Below, in pieces: positions 32,761 through 42,500 of a DNA stretch of 42,500 bases. Position 1 is the stretch's first letter. Every line of letters begins with the position of its first letter. The notes under the pieces are model-generated. The model was given only the letters and a program-made list of their open reading frames with translations. It had not been told where the DNA came from and did not search any database. Origin of the DNA: Hydractinia symbiolongicarpus (Eukaryota; Cnidaria; Hydrozoa; Anthoathecata; Hydractiniidae); contig NC_079882.1 of assembly GCF_029227915.1 (NCBI RefSeq), forward strand, positions 27,535,001 to 27,577,500. Direction: 5' to 3'. Made by a program: the position numbers and the translations under genes.

Positions 32761-35430
32761 AGTTTTTGCTAGTCCCTTTAACTTATATTATCACACGTCG
32801 CAGATCATTTCCGTATTTAGAACTGCAAAAACTAAGCTGCGTATAAAGCCTGTTAAATTTCCAAAATATATGTAGCTACATTTCATACCATCCATGTATG
32901 AGAAATATCTGAAAAAAGACAAAAGATCTTTTCTAATGCAGATAAGTTGTGTGTGTGTTTTTGAATGCCATAATAATTTTTGAAAAATAAAATTTAGTCA
33001 AAAACATAAACACCATGTCGCAACCTCTTTCCCGCAACTATTGCTTCTTAGTTTTTTAATAATTCTAAAATGTACCAAGATCGATTTTGGGGTCGCAGTC
33101 TTTAATAACAAACTAAACTGATTTTATCAAATGCTCTACTTGAATAACCTAGTTATTACGGTCTCTGTCAAAATATCTAGGCGTAGCGTCATCAAAGATT
33201 TGGAAGTTCTGATCTGGAAGTAATGATTTTGTGCGATGTCAATGCAGTACCTAACAAATTGACAACTAATGTCAGTTATGTTTTTTTCTGTTTTGGCAAA
33301 GCTGTTATTACTTAAGCTATTTTAATGAATTTTAATTATTAGCACAGTGTAATTAGCGATCATAGCCACTATTAGCAAAGTTTATCTGGCTATGCATAAG
33401 TAATATTTAGCCATAATATGACGTATTTGTAGCTACGATCCCTAAGATTAAGTATAGCAAATTCTTGACCGTTTTGAATAACATTCTCGTAACCACAAAG
33501 TAGATCTACTATTTCTGAGATGTGGACTCCAGAGAGAAAGAAACCACACTAAACCTAGACTTCGAAATTTTTATTTGATATTTATATAAAGTTTCGATTA
33601 TTTCAAGCTATATATCCGTCACTAACAGTAAAGGCCTTAAAGTAACTAAAATTAACAAATAGTATTTTCTGGCATGATTTGATGCCGTTATTCAAAAACA
33701 ATTAGTACAATTTGACGCTATTTGAAACTATTTCTAATATATGCATCATTGTTTGTTCAATGGATTGATCCAGGTTGGGAAAGATACCTCTTGTTAGATA
33801 GCCAGTTACCGCTCCTACCTAGAAGGTAACTGAATTTTTGATGAATTATCTCGCGTGAAATCTCAAGAATAGCAGCGTTAGACTTGCTTCTGCACCGCTA
33901 CTCAACATAACGCGACGGTTTTAACCTAATTAACCATGGTTCTCGTTTTACTTAGTGCTCTGATTTGGCCTGCTTTGCTGCAAGTAGTAGGGATATCTGC
34001 AAATGAAAGTACCAGTAGTGCATCTAAATGATGTCCTGTAGATTTCTAGGACGTGTTATCTTCAGGTCGTATTAGAGGTATGTAGGACGTACTAATAAAA
34101 TTGCATAGGACGTTCTAGAAATCTGATGCAACCAATTTGATTTAAAAGAAACGTGTATATGAGTACAAAAGTGATTATGTGATTAGCTTTTCATGAGGAT
34201 GTATTGAAATTGCATTAACTGTTGACGTCGCAAGATAAAGATCAAAGTTTAATTTGATCTTGCTTAATGAATCAAAGTCGAAAAATGGGTGGTGTTTTTT
34301 GTTGTTAACTGTGCGGATTACCCCAGTGGATATCACTGCTTCTTGCACCTTCTGATTGGCTTAGCGTTTCTGTCGCCAAACAAACGATATTTTCATATCT
34401 GTAATAATACAATTTTAAGAATAGTTTGTACTGAAAAAACAGTATTAATATTCTAGTAGGCGTTTCCAATAAATGTTGATTGAGAATATTTGATGCGACA
34501 TTTGGTAATTTGGAAATAAAGACCATACAAGACATCTTATGCCCTTAAGACGTCATCTTTGTTTTATTGCTTCGTCAGTTTTAAAAGCTTCTTCCTTTTA
34601 TTTCATAAAAGTGTTCTATAATCCTCTCCGCCATTTAAAAATAGTCTTGTGGCATGTGTTGCGGCCTTGACGACATTCTCACTGAAAGGAACTATATTTC
34701 CGGTCCTTGGTATGTTCCAGATAGAAAGAGTTGAGTTTTTGTAATATTCTAATATAGTTTTCTTTACATTAATTATATTTTTCGTATTCTTGTGAATAAA
34801 TGATCATACAGTAAGCAGTAAAAGCAAAACTGGATACTGTCATTTTTTTTCTATTAAGCAAAATGTAAAACAAAGGATTTTAACCTTACACAATAAACAA
34901 AATACAACTATACAAAAATATACAAAATATTTTATGTTTTTATTAACAATAATGGATAAGTAAGGGCACGGTTTATGTATACTTTATTGAAAATAAATTA
35001 TCAGATTCCCAATCCAATTAAAAAAGTCCAAATCTGACAATTCTTTAACACCTATGCTTTGCGAATACACATTGTGTGAGAGAATGAGCAAATGTCCGCC
35101 CGATGACCACATCATATAACAATTATGCTCTATCATGACGTTGAAAATAGCTTCCCATAAAAGGATAAGTTTAAATACTTATGAGAGAAACGTTTCTTTT
35201 GTAATGCCGACATGAGAAAATTACGATCAAACTTAAAGAAAATGACGACAGAGGAACCAATTAAAAAATAAAACGTCAACAGCTTGTTTCGTACGTTATG
35301 TACACGCTCTATGAAGTCATTAGACGGCTGATATTGGTATATGCATTTTTATCAGTGGAGTCCCAAACGCATATTACAGGAACAATTTACTCCCGTACGT
35401 AATTATCCTTACAGCAACCGGATTATTATA
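32761..35430. other. intergenic between block A and the inverted GTPase remnant
   Basis: No gene recognised. At 34018-34135 the words TAGATTTCTAGGACGT, GTAGGACGTACTA and AGGACGTTCTAGAAATCT form inverted arms around about 60 bases: a small palindromic repeat, possibly a MITE. Confidence 0.4.
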
Positions 35431-35445
35431 TTTAGTTGTAATCAG

Positions 35446-35475
35446 TGACTCACAATCCACTCTGTTTTATATATA
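35446..35475 (+). promoter_or_regulatory. promoter block of remnant copy 3
   Basis: TGACTCA (35446-35452) and TATATAAA (35468-35475) in the same arrangement as copies 1 and 2; the CCAAT is changed to CAATCCA. Homology starts at about 35431. Confidence 0.7.
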
Positions 35476-35520
35476 AAGCACATACCTTACAGTAACCAGT
35501 CAAAAAATATATCACAGTAA

Positions 35521-35806
35521 TGCTCGCGTAACAAAGTAGAGAACATAGAGAGTATAAGAGAGATATTGGAAGATATAAAACAATTGATACAAGATGACGT
35601 ATCAATCTTACTTGTAGCATTAAAAGAAAATAATATCAGCGAGAAATGTGGTAGAAATAACATGGATGTCATATCAAGAAGAATGGGCGTTGAATGTCGA
35701 TCTATTTCTTTTCTAGATGACAATTTCTTCCAAGAGACAGTTGAGTAAGAAAGTCAATCATATACACGCAAGAAGTAAACAAAGAGTTGTGTTTGTCAAT
35801 TGATTG
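35521..35806 (+). pseudogene. Ras-like GTPase remnant, copy 3 (internal deletion)
   Basis: Plus strand, inverted relative to copies 1 and 2. After the promoter and leader, sequence jumps at about 35520 straight into the second half of the gene: TGCTCGCGTAACAAAGTAGA corresponds to the CSLNKVG region of copy 1, followed by LEDIKQLIQDDVSILLVALK and SRRMGVECRSISFLDDN, then a stop at 35748. Homology resumes in other frames to about 35806 (ACGCAAGAAGTAAACAAAGA). The whole first half, including the P-loop and switch I, is deleted. Not functional as a GTPase. Confidence 0.85.
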
Positions 35807-38530
35807 AAAATAAAACTTTTTGTTTCTTGAATTTTTATTACAGAAATTATTTGATAAATATTTTAAGTTAAAGTAATGAAATATCTAGTATATTTATATT
35901 TATATATTAGAAATATGTATAATATGTAAATGCGTGGCAGTAAGAAATAATAATAACATCTCACTTTCATTTAATTTCGGAGAGGTTGCCAGGAAACAGG
36001 AAGAGGAATCAGCAAGGCAGGGCTAGGCAAGGCAAGGGAACATCAAGGCAGGGGTAGGCACCTTATTAGAAAATCTCCCCCTACAACTCAAAGATTACGC
36101 ATACTCAATATATCTAAGATATGTATCATATTAGTCCAGGACTATAGAGATTATTGAGGTGCAAATATTTCAAATTTAATTGCTCAAACAAAGGTCTCAA
36201 ATTTATATCGGGTCAAAATATATACAGTGAATCATGTTAGCAGAATTATCTGCCATAACACGTATTTAAACAATCCGTCATAGCGCCAAAAAACTATTAT
36301 TTTTTGATAAATCTGAGATTAAAAGTTAACTTTGTTCCAATAACAACAACATTAAAAAGTCAAGATATAAAAATAATCAGAGAAATCCACGAAAAAGGCA
36401 AAAAAATTTATCTGATTGTTGTAGGTGCAAGATAATTATGTTTATCCTAGCCCTATCCAGGATTTGAACAGCATAAAGCAATTTTTTTATATACACTTTT
36501 GTTAATTCAGTTCCTTTGTACTGCAAGAGTGCCTATTACAGGCAAAAGAAAAGCATTACTAACGCTTTCGCCAAGGTGTCGTGTTTTCTATTTTTGTTAT
36601 AATACTGGAATATAAACGAAAAAGCTCTCTTTGGAAAACACTACAAATGAACTTTATGCTTGTATAACGTATAAGACAAAACACGGTGGGAAAAACCTAA
36701 AGAAGATTTTGTGTCACATATAATATGTCTATCTGTGTAAATGTATGTTAAACTAAAACTTTACTTTCTCTAATGAACCGACATCAATACGTGGTTGAAG
36801 AATTTTTCTTAATGTGTTCCTGACTATAATTTCCTGATGCAAAAGGTATTATTTCTTTTATGTGAACGACAAAAATGAGAAATTATAAAATAAGAAAATA
36901 ATGAGTAAATGATGTTCAAGTCACTAAAAGATTATATAAGAATTTGCTAAAGTAATCTACAAAACGAAACTTGTTAACATGATTTAGTTTTACCTTTTTG
37001 CAAGTCCCGCGTTGACTGAAAAAAACAAATTTTAAAGTTATGTATCCGTTACGTAGAGGTTTGGGCACGTCCTAAGGTCTTTCGATTTTTCGAAGATGTC
37101 TCACAAAAAACTTGAAAAAAAATACAAATAAAACGTTTAGTGTTAAAAGTGACAATAAAATGGCATCGATTTTGGTTCCAAGTCTTAGTTTGCAAAAAGG
37201 GAACCTTGTCCTTTCTTGTCTCCGCAGTAATCGTAGATCTGTAGATGTTTTCTCGCCACCATAGAAGTCACGATTGCTTTGCATTAACTTAGTATAAGCT
37301 TGAAGAAATTGTTCGCTATAGCCGAGCGGATTAAGTAATGTTTATTGTTTCCGTGTGGTTTACCTTAATTCTAATGTATATTGACTTAACAATTGCGCTA
37401 GAAGAGTGTAATATTTCCTGGAGATAACTTTGTTATTAATAGACAAATCATTTGAAAACTCTTAGCAAATCTAAAAAATGAAAAGAAGTTTGAGATGGAA
37501 CTGTAAATCACATTGAATTTTTAATAAATTTTCGACTTTTTTTGTTAAGCTTAGCATTCTCTTTATTTACAGCTGCAAAACATTTTGGAGATGGAAATGA
37601 AAGAAATTAGGATGTTAAACTGTGTGGTAAAATTGAGTGCAAGAAGAAATTTTGTGATCTTATAATGGCTACGTTGCACACTTTACCTAATTTAAATTGT
37701 TTTTTAAAAAATAAGGAAGTGTATGTAATTGTGGTGTTTATAAAAAATGAACGTTTTTATCATATTTGGACATATGTTTTTTTAACAGAAATACACTAAG
37801 ATTTAAGGTCTCACGATTCTTTTCCAGTAGCTTAGATATATTTCAAAAACTAATTCGTTTCTAGAATTTAAATAGTCCATCTCTAGTTTCTTAATTTCAA
37901 AATTTTCTTTAACAAAGCCCTAAGCATGGTGGAACCTTTTTCGTCATTGCATTGGCCCCATTGTTCTCTTGTTTGTGAAAGATTAAGACACGTGTGTGTC
38001 ATACAATGTTTTTTACTCATAACTAACTATGTACAGGTTAGTTCACGTATATATATACAAGTTGTCTCGCTTACCCAATATACAATAATACAACACCTCC
38101 ACTTTCGAAACACAATTGAACAGCCTTGAAATCTGTATGGTTAGCGTATTTTTGACTCCAAATTTAATTGGGCAGTATTTCAAAAGTAAACGAGTCTTAG
38201 GTAAATTTATTTCTTTGTAAATCAAACGTCCGTCGAACAATAAGTGTCACTATTTTGTAACAAGCTAAAGAGATATGAGAAATGGTAAAATGTACGCTAT
38301 TCATCAAATATCAACAGCAAGTAAAAAAACAAACAAAAAGCATCAGAGTTAATAAATTGTGCTAACTAGATCAATTTTCGACATATGTTTTACGATAAAA
38401 TAGAGGAAAAATAATTTATACAAGTTTTGTTATGAACACATTAGAGCGGATCAATGCCAGCGCGAACTTTAGACTGCACTTAGGACTTTGAATCTGACCA
38501 CATCCAAAAAACCTGAAGCTATTGAAAGTA
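35807..38530. other. intergenic, no gene recognised
   Basis: AT-rich. A G-rich patch at 35985-36060 repeats AAGGCAGGG/GGTAGGCA words. TATAGCCGAGCGGATTAAG at 37318-37336 resembles a Leu/Ser tRNA box A, but no box B follows. Confidence 0.4.
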
Positions 38531-38786
38531 AGTATGTAAGTAACGGGAAGTAATAACGACTTTGGGGATTCCATTGCAGCGGTCGGCCTTTCTTCCCCTT
38601 CGACTGTAACTATGTTACATTACCGCCAGAGAAGCGTATAGCATTGCTCTAACTTGGTTGCTAGTTAGCGGTCAGTAGATGGCACCAAATGACAACACAG
38701 CATTTAAAGTGCGCCGGAGTGGGGGACTCAAAACTGAAACCTTGTGATTACAAGACGAATGCGCTACCAATACACCATGTCCGCCG
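38531..38786 (-). mobile_element. tRNA-derived SINE, minus strand
   Basis: Minus-strand head CGGCGGACATGGTGTATTGG with box A TGGTGTATTGG (38777-38767), box B-like GTTTTGAGTCC (38734-38724) and a tRNA-like anticodon arm (TCTTGTAATCACAAGG). The body runs to about 38531 and ends in ACTTACATACTTAC, a short tetranucleotide-like tail typical of SINE 3' ends. It lies just before block B. The head differs from the SINE at 32472. Confidence 0.75.
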
Positions 38787-39326
38787 CTGATGTCAGCAAT
38801 CCCATAAAAATGTTGGACTGTTGTCTAATGCGAGATAAAATATAATCTAATGATATCAGATTAATCAGTTATGTTTGCTTTGTATTTTGATTGTGCCATG
38901 TTTTATCACGTAGTTATTACTCTATCGGAAGTTACAAATGAGGGTATTTTAAACACCTCCTCCTTGTACTTTGAAGGTTTCACAAAAGCCCACATAAAAT
39001 GACAGACAGAACAATAGTCTTTGAGATAGACAGTCACGTTTGAAGAACGGCTAACAGTTGTAAAGTTTGTAGTAAAAGACATGTGTTATCAAAGAACTCT
39101 GTAAACAAACCGCATTTTTTTCTTCTGGAACTATCTGCAGACTTTTTTTTCCTGAATTTTTTAGTTCTTAATCACCGTGACTTACCGCGATATTAATAAA
39201 GTCACATGCTTTATTAACGAGTAACGAACACTTTTTTGATTAGCGAGAGATTTTTCACGGAATACTTTCTACTTACCAACTAGCAGCAAGCTAAGTAAAA
39301 ACATTTTTTCTATAAATATTGCTAAT

Positions 39327-39364
39327 ATATGGTGTAATACACCACCGAGTGTATTATACCATAT
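39327..39364. repeat. 16-bp inverted repeat
   Basis: ATATGGTGTAATACAC / GTGTATTATACCATAT, 15 of 16 positions pair, loop of 6 bases. Confidence 0.85.
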
Positions 39365-40421
39365 GAAATCTGACAGTCAGTGCCCTAACAGTAACTTTAG
39401 GCGTGATAAATTATTTAAACACCTGCGGATGCTTTTGGCTGCTTTTTGCATTTTCCCATGTACACATTAATTGGTTTACCAAGTATTTTTGTTTCTAAGT
39501 ATTTTTTCTTCTTCGAGTTTATCCAGGCCTTGATGATCAGGGTCATTGTGTCGCACTATTCTATGTTCCTGAAGTGAAAATGTTCTCGGTCGTGAAGTTT
39601 CTATTAAAATGACTACATTTTAAACTTGTCGTTTCTAATTATAACCATTTAGTTTTAAATGCGTTTTTTACATGATATGATTTTTATAAAAATTTAAAGC
39701 AAAAGTCTGGGCATTGCATAAACTCCATGCAACTACGCATGACCATTACACGTATGTATGACAGTACTTAAAAAAGTAAGCAGTGGTTGACGTGTGCTTT
39801 TCTGTAAAAATACTCCTAATATTAGGCACAAAAACCTTTTTAGTCCAAATTTACTTTATCCTCTTGCTGTGGCATGGCAAACTTTAACAGAATAACAGCT
39901 TATGTGTTAGTATAAATAGAGAATAACATTTTAATGTTTTATATATCATTGAAAATAGTGTTTGTTTACACAAAATTATGTAACTTACTTTTAAATATCC
40001 GACAATATAAAAAAACTATTTAAAAACTATAATACAAAATCATTCAAATTAGTTTTTTTAAGTTCTTAACACTTTATCCAAAAAAACTTCTTCATTCAAT
40101 AAACACAATTCTTTGTTTACTTCTTGTGTGTATATGATTGATTTTGTTACAACAGACTCAACTATCTCTTGCATGGAACTGTCATCTAGAGTTGAAATAG
40201 ATCGATATTCAACGCCTAATCTTTTTGATATTACATCTAGGTTATTTCCACCCCTTCCTTTGCTGAGGTTATTTTCTTTCACTTCTACAAGTAGGATTGG
40301 TACGTCGTCTTGTCTCAACTGTTTTATATCTTCCAATACCTCACTTATGTTATTTATGTTCTTCTCTTCGTTAAGCGAGCATACAAGTAGGAAAGTCGTT
40401 GCATTAGCTATTATTTGTTTA

Positions 40422-41141
40422 CTAGTCGATTAGGCCCGTGGAAAAATCCACTAAAACAGAATAAAAAAAAAGCATCATTTAAATTTTGATGACGCCGGCA
40501 ACCCATCCACAAAAAAATCAATGAGAACCTTGTTTTTACATTGCCTCTATTGTGTAGAGCTTAAACTGCTGATGATCATGTGCTTTTGATGAGCGGTTAA
40601 TGAGATATAAGGGTATAAATATTTTGCTGACGTCAGCAATGGCCCGTCAAAACCTAAAATTTTTTTTTAAATTTGTATACCTGTTGCCATTATGGTATAG
40701 ATCCTGAAACGCTGTTCAAGAAAATGTATAGGATCGTGTATTTTTGACAAACTGTTGCAGAGATATTGGGGTTTAAAGGTTTTTTGATGACGTCATTAAC
40801 CCGTCCATTCCAAAACGGATTCGGGACCCAGGTTGGGAAACTTACCCAAATTGGTCCCAAGTGGTCCCTAGTTACCCACGCGGTGAAAAATCATTGACGT
40901 CACCACCTCGTTTCCAAGTTAATTGGCCTTAAAGTTTTAGGTGCACTATAATGGCTTCATTAATTTAATATACGATATTGACGTTAAAGTAGTGTTATTG
41001 ACGTCGCGCCGTAACGTCAAAAGATTTAACATAATGGACATGCATTTTTCGGTTACTTCAAAGAAAATTTGGTAAGATCAAAGAAAATGAACATATTCAC
41101 TTTGCCTGTTACAGACACACTTAGCGTATTATTATAAGAGA
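40422..41141 (-). mobile_element. Helitron unit 1 of a head-to-tail dimer (720 bp)
   Basis: Minus-strand element: 5' TCTCTTATAATAATACGC at 41141, 3' hairpin GTGGA-TTTT-TCCAC, 12 bases, CTAG at 40422, then T of the target. It is about 85-90% identical to unit 2 but has about 120 extra bases near its 3' end (about 40490-40620). No coding capacity. Confidence 0.9.
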
Positions 41142-41740
41142 CTAGTCGATAAGGCCCGTGGAAAAATCCACTTAGGCAGGATAACAGAGAAAAATAACCG
41201 TCATTTAAATTTTGATGACGTCAGCAGAGACATGTCAGAACACAAAACTTTTTTTTCAGAAATGTGTATGCCTGTTACCTTCATCGTATAGATCTTGAAA
41301 CGCTGATCAAGAAAATGTATAGGATCGTGTATTTTTAACAAACGGTTGCAGAGATATTAGGGTTCGAAGGTTTTTTGATGACGTCATCAACCCGTCCATT
41401 CCCGAAACGGATTCAGGGACCCAGGTTTGGGAAACTTACCCGAATTGGTCAAAGGTGGTCCCTAGTTACCCACGCGGTGAAAAATCATTGACGTCACCAC
41501 CTTGTTTCCAAGTTATTTGGCCTCAAAGTTTTATGTGCACTGTAATGGCTTCATTAATTTAATATAGGATATTGACGTTAAAGTAGTGTTATTGGTGTCG
41601 CGCCGTAACGTCAGAAAATTTAACATATTAGACATGCATTTTTCGGTTACTTCAAAGAAAATTTCGGTAAGATCAAAGAAAAATGGCGATATCAACTTTG
41701 CCTGTCACAGAGACACGGAACTGGCGTATTATTATATAGA
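41142..41740 (-). mobile_element. Helitron unit 2 of a head-to-tail dimer (599 bp)
   Basis: Minus-strand element: 5' TCTATATAATAATACGCC at 41740 preceded by target A, 3' GTGGATTTTTCCAC hairpin and CTAG at 41142. Its CTAG abuts the TC of unit 1 with no intervening base. The dimer as a whole sits between A and T of the target ..TTCGTA|TAAACAA.., with no target duplication, exactly as expected for Helitrons. Confidence 0.92.
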
Positions 41741-42127
41741 TACGAAGCTGGACATTCTATCTTAAAACTTAAAACAACATGTTCTGCAGTTCAAATTTTA
41801 CTAGATAATTTGTTTCATCAAGATGTCTATTTTCAATTTTCATGGTAATTTCAGTTGACTGGATGTTTGTCGATGATGGTGTCCACGATTGAGCGTTGAC
41901 CTTAAATGTGTTAATTATTAATGTTTTATTAATTTCTGGTTTATCCAACAACGCGATCTCCCGCAATTTATCTCCTTCAACTTTAACTCCTTGCTTTTCC
42001 TATTAGCATCGATAACTGATTGATTCCAGATCGTTTTTATGGCTCCTTTGATAACTTCAGCTGCACTTTTACTTTCTTTCATGTTTTCTTAGTGTTTCTT
42101 TTCACTGTAATATATTTTTTTGGCTGA

Positions 42128-42177
42128 TCACTGTAAGGCACGTACTTTATATATAAAACAGATTGGCTTGTGAGTCA
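42128..42177 (-). promoter_or_regulatory. promoter of copy 2: AP-1-like site, CCAAT, TATA
   Basis: Minus strand: TGACTCA (42177-42171), CCAAT (42166-42162), TATATAAA (42153-42146), then a conserved leader with CCTTACAGTG. Same layout as copy 1. Confidence 0.7.
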
Positions 42178-42292
42178 CTGGTTACAACTAAGTTTAAAAT
42201 GCAGTATTAATATGTTGCTATAGTTACCCGCGTCATAGACATTACAGCATTTCAGTTGGTTGCTTTAAGCTTTCTTATTAAATAAATAGTCG

Positions 42293-42330
42293 GTATTTGG
42301 ACTTTGTATTCTTATACAAAGTCCAAACAC
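42293..42330. repeat. hairpin upstream of copy 2, paralogue of 32275-32312
   Basis: GTATTTGGACTTTG ... CAAAGTCCAAACAC; one arm position is mutated relative to block A. Confidence 0.85.
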
Positions 42331-42345
42331 GATAATGTTATAATA

Positions 42346-42500
42346 CTAGTCGATAAGACCCGTGGAGAAATTCACTTAGGCAGAAGGACAATGATAAAAT
42401 GGGTTGTTTTAGACGTCATTATCGCAGTACAGATAAAAAAATTAGCGAAATTCGTTTATTCTTTGTCTGTAATGTATAGAGGTTAAAATAATCTAAAGGA
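42346..42500 (-). mobile_element. Helitron 3' end, third copy, runs off the window
   Basis: Starts (plus-strand view) CTAGTCGATAAGACCCGTGG, matching the 3' ends at 40422 and 41142; the hairpin is slightly degraded (GTGGAGAAATTCAC). Block A homology ends exactly here, so this element interrupts block B again. The 5' end lies beyond 42500. Confidence 0.8.

Larger units (their letters stand above)
40058..42082 (-). pseudogene. degenerate Ras-like GTPase, copy 2, split by Helitrons
   Basis: Minus strand, ATG 42082 (MKESKSAAEVIKGAIKTI). Relative to copy 1 a base is lost right before the P-loop (GGGAGA-TCG for GGGAGAGTG), so the frame changes; the shifted frame reads REIALLDKPEINKT, a P-loop with no conserved Gly, continuing to KIENRHLDETNYLVKFELQ and a stop at 41769. 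Homology to copy 1 continues to CCAGCTTCGTA, is interrupted by 40422-41740, and resumes with KQIIANATTFLLVCSLN and LEDIKQLRQDDVPILLVEV to a stop at 40058. With at least one frameshift, one stop and a 1.3-kb insertion this is a clear pseudogene. The distal half is still about 90% identical to copy 1. Confidence 0.9.
38883..42345. repeat. segmental duplication, block B
   Basis: Counterpart of block A (27436-32345), same orientation, about 10-11 kb away. It carries its own degenerate GTPase copy, the same promoter and the same hairpin, but lacks the block A MITE and is split by a Helitron dimer. Confidence 0.75.

Noticed and set aside
37318-37336. Leu/Ser tRNA gene
   Set aside because: Only a box A-like word; no anticodon arm or box B follows.
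1-42500. CRISPR arrays, bacterial operons, rRNA genes
   Set aside because: No regularly spaced repeats with unique spacers, no Shine-Dalgarno-led gene strings and no rRNA-like sequence were seen.

Overview
The window looks like AT-rich nuclear DNA of an invertebrate animal, most probably a cnidarian and perhaps a hydrozoan. The reasons are single-exon genes with animal-type TATA boxes and AATAAA signals, a dense load of small non-autonomous transposons (Helitrons, TA- and TTAA-flanked elements, tRNA-derived SINEs), and relics of HARBI1-like and zinc-binding transposon proteins of a kind I associate with cnidarian genomes. No bacterial operons, Shine-Dalgarno sites, rRNA genes or CRISPR arrays were seen. 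The organism assignment is inference, not proof.

The unifying content is a cluster of divergent Ras-like small GTPases. Two intact, intronless, plus-strand genes lie at 10441-11400 (319 aa) and 23642-24562 (306 aa). Both have an N-terminal RSx(S/T)xP motif that fits the 14-3-3 mode-I consensus, a conserved basic LRSTFS block, a P-loop, a long insert between switch I and the G3 motif, NKxD, and no C-terminal prenylation box. Three further relatives are degenerate: a minus-strand copy with one frameshift (31348-32069), a minus-strand copy split by transposons (40058-42082), and a plus-strand remnant with a large internal deletion (35521-35806). These three share a near-identical AP-1-like/TATA promoter block. 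Nucleotide-binding motifs erode step by step from gene 1 to gene 2 to the degenerate copies.

Layout: 1-6.2 kb holds transposon remains (a TTAA element, a HARBI1-like transposase pseudogene, a possible HIRAN-like fragment, a zinc-knuckle-like fragment, a TA-flanked MITE). 6.2-10.4 kb is AT-rich with local duplications. Gene 1 follows, then 11.7-21.1 kb of repeats (Helitron ends at 13.15 and 15.39 kb, a transposon-protein pseudogene at 14.3-15.1 kb). A 1.39-kb TIR element built from AGACGTCT palindromes occupies 21.1-22.5 kb, followed by gene 2. From 27.4 kb onward there is a direct segmental duplication: block A (about 27.4-32.35 kb) and block B (about 38.9-42.35 kb), each carrying one degenerate GTPase copy. 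The inverted remnant at 35.4-35.8 kb lies between them. Block B is broken by a head-to-tail Helitron dimer whose empty site is preserved in block A; block A carries a MITE whose empty site is preserved in block B.
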